Below, in pieces: positions 23,117 through 34,340 of a stretch of 64,000 nucleotides of DNA. The notes under the pieces are model-generated. The model had not been told where the DNA came from. It ran no database searches and saw only the letters and a program-made list of their open reading frames with translations. Origin of the DNA: Malania oleifera (taxonomy: Eukaryota > Streptophyta > Magnoliopsida > Santalales > Ximeniaceae); contig NC_080428.1 of NCBI RefSeq assembly GCF_029873635.1, forward strand, positions 61,429,957 to 61,493,956, written 5' to 3'. The position numbers and the translations under genes are program-made. Each line of letters opens with the position of its first letter. Within the stretch, counting starts at the first letter, position 1.

Positions 23117-24598
23117 GTCACGACCCGAAGAATAATGATATTTAAAAATAAAGAGGGAGGGAAATGGAAACAAAAATACAAAAGATTGCATTTTGGATGT
23201 AATAACCCAAGAATTTTCCTAGGGCCTCATCAACGAACACAAGGGATTCGTCGACAAGGGTACAAGAGGGTCTCATCGACGAGGGCATGTTTCATCGACA
23301 AGAAGATACCGAGAGAATGTTTTGGGCGATTCTGAATTTTGTCGACGAATTTCCTATTAGACTTATTGACGAGATGACATGGCTCGTCGACGAAGGCTGC
23401 AGTATAAATAGCCCTAAACTTGGTTTAATCACAGAAATTCGACAGAAAACCTCCTCTCTCTCTCTCTCTCTCTCTCTCCTATGGTCTCTCCTCCTTCTCT
23501 CCTCAATTCTAGCCCCGTTAATCGCCGGATCGATGATCTGAGGCCACCACGACGCTCCTGGCGGAGTTCTCTCCAAGTCTGTTGGAGCGGATCGTTGGTG
23601 GGATCGATTCAAATTTCTCCCCATAATCAAGGTAAGACCTTTTATCCAGTTTTTGGCCTTCTGACAGTTATAGGAAATGATGAAGACAAAGAAATAATGA
23701 TATTATGTTCTGGTGAATGTTGTTTTCAGGATTTTGAGTTGGAAGCCCTGCGGGTGTTGGACCAGTATACCATAGGGGCTTTCGAGTAGTCAGGTAAGGG
23801 AAACATACTATGTTAGGAAACTTTTTTATGATTTCAGCATAAATTATATATTTTTATCAAATTATTATTCAGATTATATATATATATATTTACAGTTTCC
23901 AGAACTTGATAATATTAGTATGTATTTGTGTGGCTTGAGTCGATAACAGAAACAATACTATATTTATAGAATTTATGAATACCATGTTTATAGTTGTTAA
24001 CAAAAATACAATGATATTTGCACGTTTATAGAATGACAAATTTTTTCAGTGTGCAGTATACTCAGAAATATGCATTTTCAGTAATTTTAGAATAACACGT
24101 TTATCAGTACCATAACCCTTCGATATACAGATATTCAGACAACAGTCCAATTATACAGAAATTAGATTTTCAGTCAGTTTATTTAGAATTTCAGATAAAT
24201 TCTATGGGGTTATGGCTACTTTAAAAACCACAGTAAAAACAGTATATTACAGATATCAGTTACCTATACAGTATTACACCCTGATGGATCAGACAGCAGA
24301 GCACGGTAATGTAGCTACAGACATTCAGTTCAGAGTGCAACCACTTTACTCAGATAGTGAGTGGTATGAGGTCGATCGTGCCCACGTCGGGACAAGCTCT
24401 CCATTTGATATGGATTGAGGGGGCCTATAATAACCCCAAAAAGGGTTATAGAAGATTAGTAGAGTGATTCCCACAAAAAAAAAATTAATTAATTAATTAA
24501 TTAATCAGATTTAAAAAAAAAAAGAAAAAAAAGAAAAAAAAATTAAAATTTATTTTTATTAATATTAATAAAATATATTGTTATTAATATTAATTAAA

Positions 24599-24629
<31 letters not shown>

Positions 24630-25915
24630 GTTATTATCTCTTGAAGCTTAAAAAAGCTTCGGGAGGCTTTTTATTTCATTCGTTCATTCATTCATTCATT
24701 CATTCATTCTTCTTCTTCTTCTTCTTCTTCTTCTTCTTCTTCTTCTTTCCTGTGCGTGCATGTCCTCTTTCTCTCTCTTCATTCTCTCTCCCTCTCTCCT
24801 CGATTTCGTGATGGATTTTCGCCCGATTGAAAATTGAAAGATACCGTTGAACTCCATTTTCCGCTACCGTCATTTCTACCGGAGCAGATCGGTAGTAGGA
24901 GCGGCGTAGGAGTATCCCTTGGGGTAATTTATTTTCTCCTTTTTCTTTAATTTCTTGTAAATTATAAGTCCAATTGACGAACGGATACCACCATGAGAAT
25001 CTAGGGATGATTCTCTACAAGTCTAGCGGGACAGAATTTTCGTGGAGGTGTCAGGCCAAAACCCCAAATTTGGGGTACGGAGGTTATTAAGGGGCTTATT
25101 CTTAATTAATTAACATTAATTTAGAAATGCTAAAATATTGAGCATTTGGGGCTGAAGTAGGATTTTTAGAATTTAGAACCCGGGTGAGCGCCGCGGGTGT
25201 AATTTTGGGACCCACAGGTAAAATTTAGAAAATTAAGTGGGGCTGTTAAATGTTAGTTTAAATATTAATTTGAAGTATATGGAGCCTAGGAAAGGCTAGA
25301 TGAGTATTATTTTAGAGAAATAGATTAATTAATCTGAAAAAAATTTAAATTGCAAGAGTTGAATTTCGAGCGCCAAGGGCGTAGGAGTTGGGGTGTTAAC
25401 GAGACTCTTAGTAAGCCAGGTAAGGGGAATAAATTATAACAGTATTTTTAGAATTACTGTGTGAATTAATATGTGAAATTGAGCATATGGTATTTTGCCT
25501 GAAAGTTATTATGATATAAATATTAGATAAATTGTGTGGCACGTGAGTAATATTAAATTGTGAATATTAAATGAAAACTGTGTGGTATATGGTTTACATT
25601 GAAAAATGTGGAATATAACGATGTGTATTTTCTGAGAAAAATATTGAAATGAGAATGATTGATGTGATTAGGGAAAAACAATGAAATGTGATATTTATGC
25701 GTGAGTAGAGATTATTTGCATGAAAAATGAGTTTGTACAAATTGCTGATATGAGTATTTTGGGAAATATGGAAACACGTGAAATACGATATATATTATTA
25801 TGAGATAATGAAATGCGCACAGAAAATGATGAGAACATTTATATTGAACTGAATTGTGATTTACTGAAACATGATTGATGATATGCCAACACTGCACAAT
25901 AATTGTGGGTGAGTG

Positions 25916-27284
25916 GTATTCCTTTCCTACTGATGCCGTTGGGGAGGTATGCTTAGTAGGGAGATTGTGTGTGTGAAGTTCGTACTGATGTCATTGGGGA
26001 GGTATGCTCAGTATGGAAATTGTGTTATGAAGTTCCTACTGAAGTCATTGAGGAGGTATGCTCATTATGGAGATTGTGTGTGTGTGCGTGTGAAGTTCCT
26101 ACTGATGTCGTTGGGAAGGTAAGCTTAGTATGGAGACTATGTGCGTGTGTGTGTGAAGTCCCTACTGAAGCCATTGGGGAGGTATGCTCTGTAATGACCT
26201 CAAAATTCTTATCATTTTTTTTTTAATAAACATTCCTACGCAACGGAAACACAAATCATAAAACCATCAATGCATAAACTGTACAATACCATATTCTAGA
26301 ATATACAGACCTTACAAAATGCCACTCCAGTATCATCTATCCCCAAAAACATACATAACTCTGCAAAAACTCACCCTATAACCAGGGTGACCAAACACTC
26401 TCTCTATCTGCGAGTCTGATCTACTCGCCTATCTGGCTCACCTGAAAAATGTTAAAGTAATGGAGTGAGTCAACGCTCAGTAAGTGGAAATATGCTATCA
26501 CTAGTGTGTGACAACTAAGTTAAGGATACTTTAAAAAATAATAACTGAACTGCAATGAAATAAATCATCTGTAAAGCATATCTTTTTTTCACAATTTAAA
26601 ACATATTGTATCGTCTGTTTTTCTACTTTTCACACTGATAATATCATACTATACACATCATATACCGTAAAGCTATAAATATATATATATAACTGTGCTT
26701 TTATCCCTAGGACTCTGTACGTCATGATTTGACCCCTCATGACAGGGTTGTGCGGCTCGTAGGCAGGGGACTCAATCTGGTCGGCCCTCCAGATAAGTCA
26801 TCATACTCTACACTACCTTAGCCTGGCCAAACTGCATCCTCTCCTAAGCTCGGGACTAGCTACTACCTCTTCAAACTGGCCCCCTCAACCAAGTGTACTG
26901 GGGAGCTACATACTCTCCGAGCACGGCTGACGGTACCCACATACTATCTAAGATATGTGGTTGCACTCTATCTGTATCTAGCAACGGTACCGTGCTCTGT
27001 AATCTGTATCTGTCTGTGCATCTTTCCTCAGGGATCTGATACTATATACATATATACTCTTTTACTGTTTTCATCATGTTTCCAAAATTACCGTAATGCT
27101 GTCTTTATGTACTATATATATATATATATTCTGTCAAATTGTATATTGCATCTGTAGCATCTTGATGCTACCTCTGTATTTCTATTTGTATATTACGGTA
27201 ATAGGAAACATGGCATAACAAATTCTATATAAAGCTGTGGTATAAATACTAATATGAATAATACTGTATACATGTGTCTGTATA

Positions 27285-27325
<41 letters not shown>

Positions 27326-28632
27326 GTTTCATGAACTATTCATATAAAAACTGTATATTCATGTACATTTCTCTGCGAATATAAATCTATATCTATATAA
27401 TCTCATATGCTGGAAAACCATATCAAATGTATATATATACTATCTATATCTTTGTATTTAGTATAGTATGATGTTTCATAACAACTGTATAAATTCATTC
27501 TTCACATGAAAGTATACTTAGGCCACACAAACATTTATGCTCATTTTCTATAAAAACTGTATAATAAACTGACAAAAAAATATGCTTATAAAATCTCTAT
27601 TAACTCTATTAAAACTCCTAGCATAGCATATTTCCCTTACCTAAACTTTGAAAAGCCCCTATAAAAATCTGGTTGTATACCCGCAGGATTCCTAACCCAA
27701 CATCCTGAAAACACAATGTCCTAGAACAAAACATCAGTATTTTTTTGTCTACATCATTTCCTATAGCTACCAGACAGTCAAAAACTTAATAAAAGACCTT
27801 ACCCAGAATTTGGGATGAAACCCAACTTCGTTTTCTCGACGATCCGCTCCGGCAGATTTGTGGAGAACTCCACAAAAAGCATCGTGGTAGCTTCGGATCG
27901 TTGATCCGGCGATCGGTGGGGCCAAAAACGAAGAGAGAAGGGAGAGAAAGTCGTAGAGGGAGAGAGAGGAGAGGGAGAGATTTCTTAAGAATAAAATGAT
28001 TCTCGGATTCCGTATATATATAAACCAGGGGATTTCATCAACGAGACCTTGTGTTCGTCGACGAGTCCTTCACAAATTTTGTCGACGAGACCCTGTATTC
28101 GTCGACGAAATTCAGGCTGCCTCAGAACCCCTCTCGGTATTTTCTCGTTGACAAAGCAATGTGTTCGTCGACGAAATTCTAAAGACCTTCGTTGACGAGA
28201 CCCTGTATTCGTCGACCAAGCTTGGCAATTTTTATGAAATTATTTTTATTTAATATTATCTCCAAAATGCAATGTCGTCGACGAAGTCTATGGCCGCCTT
28301 CTGTTTCTGTATCTATTTTCTCTCCCTCTTATTATTAAAATGTTATAATTCTTCGGGTCACTACATGTTCAGTATGGAGACTGTGTGTCTGTGTGTGTGA
28401 AGTCCCTACAGATGTCGTTGGGGAGGTATGTTCAGTATGGAGACTATGTGTGTATGTGAAGTCCCTACTGATGCCGTTGGGGAGGTATGCTTAGTATGGA
28501 GACTGTGTGTGTGTGTGCGTGAAGTTCCTACTGATGCCGTTGGGGAGGTATGCTCAGTATGGAGACTGTGTGTGTGTGTGTGTGATTCCTACTGATGCCG
28601 TTGGGGAGGTATGCTCAGTATGGAAATCGTGA
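25916..28632 (+). repeat. 60-bp minisatellite in Gypsy-A 5' LTR
   Basis: About nine units of CCTACTGATGCCGTTGGGGA, then GGTATGCTCAGTATGGAGAC, then a (TG)n run. The units are at 25923-26189 and resume at 28366-28632 after solo LTR B3. Confidence 0.9.
26190..28365 (-). mobile_element. solo LTR B3 (B family), reversed (fossil)
   Basis: On the minus strand it starts TGTAGTGACCCGAAGAAT and ends GAGGTCATTACA, matching B2 over its length. It is flanked by TGCTC (26185-26189) and TGTTC (28366-28370), a five-base duplication with one mismatch. It sits inside one unit of the Gypsy-A minisatellite, so it came after Gypsy-A. Confidence 0.88.
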
Positions 28633-29922
28633 ATATGTAGAAAATGGGAATTATGTGATCTAATATATTATGTAAAGTACATAAATGTGAATTTATGTAT
28701 ACATAGATATGTAATGAGTTAAAATGGGAAATGATTATGAGAAATGAAAGAGTATGTGTTTTATAAAATAAATAGTTGAGGCGAAGTGAAACTCTCCGCC
28801 TGAGGGCTTACTAAGTAAGGTGAGTTCCCTGATAGGTATTAGATGTAGCCATTCCTGGCAGCATAACGTGTTAGAGCAAAGGAAAGCTACCTGTATGGGC
28901 GGGTAACCTTCCCTATTCTCAGGAACTTCGCGGTAAATATGTATTGGAAATTATTAAATTTAAGAAATGGTTTTAAAGCTTATAAAAGCTTGTGTTGTAT
29001 ATTTATATGGTTATAAGAATTTGTATATCAGTGTATTTTCTCATATGAAACGATGGTTTGAAAAGTAAAGTGTATTATAACTGAACTCATATGGCCACAC
29101 AGTATAAATAATTTATTCCTTCTTACTGAGATGTGTCTCACCCAAATTATTTAAATTTTTCAGGAGACAAAGATAGGCCAGGTGGTAGAGCTCCGTGATC
29201 ATAGGGAGCTAGGACCCTGATATACAGGGTGAGTTTGGACTAGGGAGGTGTGATTCCCTAGGGTTGTATTGTTTTTGGATATGAGATAGTATTGTGTATA
29301 TGTGTATATGGATACTCTGAGTATTGTATTCTGACTGATATGTGTATATTGTCTTCCACTGTTAGGTTGTATAATAAAATAACTTTTTACCCGATACCTA
29401 ATGCGGGTCAGTTCATATGAATGATAGTAGGATTGTTTACGTGGCCGATTTGTGGATTTATGACATGATTATTTATTTATTATTGATATTGAGAAAAAAA
29501 ATATAATTTGTATAAAAAATTAGGGCGTCACAGTTTGGTATCAAAGCCTAGGTTGGTAGGTTCTATAGACTTTAGTAGACAGAGGAAGACAATACCAAAG
29601 TATAGGAGTGGATTTTGAGGGAAATAGGAGATGGGTAGATTGAAATTTGGGTTAGTGATTGTTTGAGGATAAGGTGAGAATTTAGGATTCTATCTTGCGT
29701 CCTAGACACAGGGGTATCGGGGTTGTTTCTGTATTTTTCCTGGGGTGACGATTTCAGGAAAATCATGGATACTACCGCTGGGTCTTGTTTCTGAGTGGTA
29801 GGACTGAATCTTAAATGGGGATTAAGGTGTGGATAGAGGAATAATTTATGAGTTTATTGTAGTGTATGGGTTGTGTGATAGTGATTGTATGCTGAGATTA
29901 GTTGTTTCCTTTGCAGGATGGA

Positions 29923-31290
29923 TCAGGGGAACAATAACACCAATGCGGGAGGTGATGGAGTAGGACCTTCCAATATGGGTGGTGCAAACCTTGACGCTAT
30001 GTTGTATAGCGTCACTCAGCAGGTGATGGCTGAGATGGCCAGGAGCTTGGGGAGAGGAACTGCACGATCGAGCAGTTCACGTATATGCGACCTCCATCTT
30101 TTGCTAAAGGAGCAGACCCACTAATAGCAGAGAATTGGGTTCAGGACATAAAGGACATACTGGTAATCCTCTCATGTACAGATGAGCAGAGGGTGTTATT
30201 TACCACATTTAAATTGACCAGGGAGGCAAAACGCTGGTGGAGGTCAGTGAGATTACTTAAGGAGCAGAGGCCTGACAATGTAGTAATGACGTGGAGTCGC
30301 TTTAGGGAGATTTTCTTTGAGCGGTACTTTCCCACTATGATCAGGATTGGGAATGCGTTGGAGTTTTTGTATCTGACACAGGGATCTATGACGGTGCAGT
30401 AGTACGCAGCAAGGTTTGTTGAGCTATCCCAATTCGCCCCATATATGGTGCCAGATGAGGAGAGGAAGGTGAGGAAGTTTGAGGAGGGTCTGAGACAAAA
30501 CTTGTATAAGCAGGTGGTAGGTATTCGAGCTCAGACCTTCTCAGAAATGGTAGACAGGGCTACAGTGATTGAGAACGCCCTATAGAGATGTGCAGCGACA
30601 CAGAGCCAGAGGAAGAGGCCCATGCCTTCTGATTTTCAGGCAGGGCCCAGTCGAGGGCCGTGGAGGAGATATGATAATAGAGGGGGACGACAACAGGGAG
30701 GAGGAGAGCGAGTAGTACAGGGCAGACTGATGCTCCCTCCTTGTCCCAGATGTTTGAGGCGGCAACTAGGAGAGTGCCAAGCGAGGGAGGTTGTCTGCTA
30801 TCAGTGCCACCAGCCTAGGCATTTTGTGAGGAACTGTCAGGCACTGCAAGCGGTAGTGGCTGCTACTCGACCATACAGAGGAGGCTATCAAGCACCTCGA
30901 GGTGGACATCAAAGGAATACTGCCCCGGCACAAGTTTATGCACTGACGTCGGGAGATGTGGTGATAGGTACGGTTTCAATACTGTCATTTAAAGCTACTA
31001 TTTTGTTTGATTCGGGGGCGACGCAATCGTTTATCGCCCGGGATTATGTTAAATTGTGTGGGTTTGAATCTCAGCAATTAGATATTAGTTTGTCTATTGC
31101 TACGCCGACTGGGGCTGTAGGGATATGTAGGAAGGTACTCAAAGACTGTCCAGTGGGTATTCAAGGGAGGTATTTGTTAGCTAATCTAGTAGTTTTAGAC
31201 ATGCATGGGTTGGAGGTAATCATGGGTATGGATTGGCTAACTGCCCACTATGCCAGCATTGACTACCATCAGATAGTGGTAGTATTCTGA
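29923..31290 (+). pseudogene. Gypsy-A gag and protease remnant
   Basis: Gag shows RPPSFAKGADPLIAENWVQD and FTTFKLTREAKRWWRSVR, a CCHC zinc knuckle CYQCHQPRHFVRNC (about 30790-30840), and a protease region with ILFDSGATQSFI near 31000-31035 and MGMDWLTAHYASID near 31225-31265. Typical Tekay-like order. Part of a broken element. Confidence 0.88.
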
Positions 31291-31641
31291 CCTCCAGAGG
31301 GACATGAGTACAGATTCGTGGGATCACGTGTGCGCACCCCACCTCAGTTACTATTCGCTATTCAAGCACATGGATTGCTAGCAGAAGGTTGTCCGAGATA
31401 TTTAGCCTGTGTGAAGGCTGTATCAAAAGGGGAACTGAGGGTGGAGGATATCCCAATGGTGGGGGATTTTGCTAATGTATTCCCTGAGGATTTGTGAGGA
31501 CTACCTCCTGATCGTGAGGTAGAGTTCGTTATTGATCTGGTTCCAAGGACAGCACCGATTTCGAAGGCGCTGTATAGAATGACACCGGTAGAGCTGAAAG
31601 AATTAAAGGAGTAGTTACAGGAACTATTAGTTAAGGGGTTT

Positions 31642-32385
31642 TGTAATGCCCCAACCTGGGTCTGCCAGGGAGCACTGCGTCTCTCCTCCTCCACCTAGAC
31701 CAGACAACAAGGGGGCGGGCCTTATCGAACTAATGATTGGCCCCACAAACCAACACATGTCATTTTCAGTGTGTTTTTATCCTCACTCATACACTTCCTC
31801 AGAAAACTTCCCAGGTGGTCACTCGTCCCAAGATTGCTCCAAACCAAGCACGCTTAACTATGGAGTTCTTATGGGAAAGCTCCCGAAAAGAAAGGTGCAC
31901 CTTGTTGATATGGGTAGTAACATCTAATATTTTAAGTCTTTCATCCATGGGGTATCACATTCTCCCCCACTTGTAGAACGCAACGTCCTCATTGCGAACC
32001 CACATTTCCAAACCCAAGCAATGTGAATCTCATCACACTTTCGGCTGAGTGTTGGCTCTGATACCATTTGTAACGCCCCAACCTGGGTCTGCGAGGGAGC
32101 ACTGCGTCTCTCCTCCTCCACCTGGACCAGACAACAGGGGGCGGGCCTTATCGGACTAATGACTGGCTCCACAAACCAACATATGTCATTTTCAGTGTAT
32201 TTTTGTCTTCACTCACACACTTCCTGAGAAAACTTCTCAGGTGGTCACCCATCCCAAGATTGCTCCAAGTCAAGCATACTTAACTATGAAGTTCTTATGG
32301 GAAAACTCCCGAAAAGAAAGGTGTACCTTGTTGATATGGGTAGTAACATCTAATCTTTTAAGTTTTTCATCCATGGGGTATCATA
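31642..32385 (-). mobile_element. Cassandra TRIM with 5S-rRNA-like LTRs (fossil)
   Basis: A 744-bp non-coding element: two LTRs (31642-31959 and 32069-32385, well above 90 percent alike by eye) around a 109-bp core. On the minus strand the core holds a primer-binding site TGGTATCAGAGCC (near 32054-32066) and a polypurine tract AAGTGGGGGAGAA. The flanking duplication is GGTTT (31637-31641 and 32386-32390). Each LTR carries a 5S-rRNA-like stretch on the minus strand with AGTTAAGCGTGCTTGG (or a close variant) and GTGACCACCTGGGAAGTT, the defining feature of Cassandra. It sits in the reverse transcriptase region of Gypsy-A. TRIMs have no proteins and depend on other elements. Confidence 0.92.
31806..31874 (-). 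other. 5S-rRNA-like segment in a Cassandra LTR
   Basis: On the minus strand CCCATAAGAACTCCATAGTT, then AAGCGTGCTTGG, then GAGTGACCACCTGGGAAGTT follow the plant 5S rRNA order, covering box A and box C of the internal RNA polymerase III promoter. The partner copy is at 32232-32302. It is an LTR part, not a 5S gene. Confidence 0.85.
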
Positions 32386-34122
32386 GGTTTATTTGGCCCA
32401 GTGTGTCGCCTTGGGGAACATCGGTTTTGTTTGTGAGGAAGAAGGATGGCTGATGAGGTTGTACATCAACTATCGAGAAATAAATAAAGTAACTATCAAG
32501 AATAAATACCCGCTCCCACATATCGATGATTTGTTTGACCAGTTACAGGGTACATAGATCTTTTCGAAGATAGATTTACGCTCCGGGTACCATCAAGTGA
32601 AAGTCAGGGCAGAAGATGTTCCGAAGACGGCATTCAGAACACGATATAGTCACTATGAATTTCTAGTTATGCCGTTTGGGTTGACGAATGCTCCTGTAAT
32701 ATTTATGGATCTGATGAACAAGGTCTTTCACCAGTACTTGGATCAGTTTGTGGTAGTATTTATTGATGATATACTGGTGTATTTGAAGAGCCCAGAGGAG
32801 TATAAGGAGCATCTGAGTATAGTGCTTTAGGTATTGCGAGAGAAGAAGCTTTATGCGAAGCTCAAGAAGTGTGAGTTCTGGCTGGAACATGTTACCTTCC
32901 TTGGACACGTCATATCCAGGGGTGGTATTTCTGTTGATCTGAGTAAGATTGAGGCAGTAATAAACTAGGTACGACCAAAGAACGTGCACGAGATCAGGAG
33001 TTTCCTGGGATTGGCTGGGTACTACCGCAAGTTTGTTGAGGGCTTCTTTAGATTGTCAAGCCCACTTACCCGATTGACCAGGAAGGGAGTGAAGTTTGAG
33101 TGGTCTAATGAATATGAACATAGCTTCTAGGAATTGAAGCAGCGACTCATCATTGTGCCTGTGTTGATGATTCCTTCAGGAGAAGAGGGGTTTGTAATTT
33201 ACAGTGATGCGTGCCATAAAGGGCTCGGATGTGTATTGATGCAGCGGAGGCGAGTGATAGCCTATGTCTCACAACAGTTGAAAGAATATGAGAAGAACTG
33301 ACCTACCTATGATTTGAAATTGTCAGCGGTGGTTTACGCGCTGAAGATTTGGAGGCACTATCTATATGGGGGTAGGTGTGAGATATTTGCTGACCATAAG
33401 AGTTTAAAATATTTCTTCACGTAGAAGGAATTAAATATGAGGCAAAGGAGATGGTTGAAACTAATAAAGGATTACGACTGCACTATCAGCTACCACCCAG
33501 GAAAGGCTAATGTGGTCGTTAATGCTTTGAGTCGGAAATCAGTGGGTTCATCTATATTTGCAATGGAGATTCAGCATTCGATTCAGATGGATCTAGAAAG
33601 GCTCGATGTGGTAGAAGGCAATCACCAGGCATTCATTGCTGACTTGGTTTTGCAGCTGACTCTACCGAAGAGGATGATATAGGTTCTGGGGGACATGCTA
33701 CGAGCATGTGTGCTGGACTTTGGAGGTCATTGGATGCAATATTTGCCACTGGTCGAGTTTGCGTATAACAACAACTACAAGGTCATCATTGGGATGACAC
33801 TGTATGAGGTGCTGTATGGCAAGACGTGCCGATCCCCATTGGACTGGGATGAGATCGGGGAGAGACAGATATTGGGGCCAGAGCTGATACAGTAGACTCA
33901 GGATAAAGTTAGACTCATCAGAGACAGGATCCGAACAGCACAGAGCCGGCAGAAGAGTTCTACAGATACTCGCTAGCGAGAATTGGAGTTTGACGTAGGA
34001 GACCACGGTATTCCTCCGCCATAAGTGAGGGCAATTAATAAAAATTGGAAGTGTTTTCGCTAAAGAAAGGAAACAGAAGAATGGCAAATTTCGAGGACGA
34101 AATTTTTATAAGGAGGGGAGAA

Positions 34123-34295
34123 TGTAATAACCCTAAAAAGGGTTATAGAAGATTAGTAGAGTGATTCCCAAAAAAAAAAAAATTAATTAATTAATTAATT
34201 AATCAAATTTTTAAAAAAGAAAAAAAAAGAAAAAAAATTAAATTTTATTTTTATTTTTATTAATAAAATATATTATTATTAATATTAATTAAATA

Positions 34296-34340
<45 letters not shown>

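Larger units (their letters stand above)
24426..29532 (+). repeat. Gypsy-A 5' LTR, interrupted by solo LTR B3
   Basis: Aligns with 34123-37203. It includes (TTAA)n, (TTA)n, (TTCATTCA)n and (TTC)n simple repeats near 24480-24745, the 60-bp minisatellite, and the GAGATGTGTCTCACCC block near 29130. About 2.9 kb without the nested insertion. Confidence 0.9.
31290..34030 (+). pseudogene. Gypsy-A reverse transcriptase, RNase H and partial integrase
   Basis: Reverse transcriptase lies on both sides of the Cassandra insertion ([13 protein letters not shown] near 32570-32610, [12 protein letters not shown] near 32750-32780). RNase H is at about 33090-33550 ([19 protein letters not shown]). A C-terminal integrase piece is at about 33680-33900 (LPLVEFAYNNNYK). 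Broken. Confidence 0.87.

Noticed and set aside
25969-26226. Repetitive direct repeats that could suggest a CRISPR-like array
   Set aside because: Repeat units are contiguous without unique spacers, and this is plant DNA; it is an LTR minisatellite.
31806-31874. A 5S rRNA gene
   Set aside because: Only a diverged 5S-like stretch is present, and it is duplicated at exactly the same place in both LTRs of a Cassandra element.
32663-32989. Minus-strand open frame within Gypsy-A
   Set aside because: Antisense of the reverse transcriptase region, with no domain of its own.
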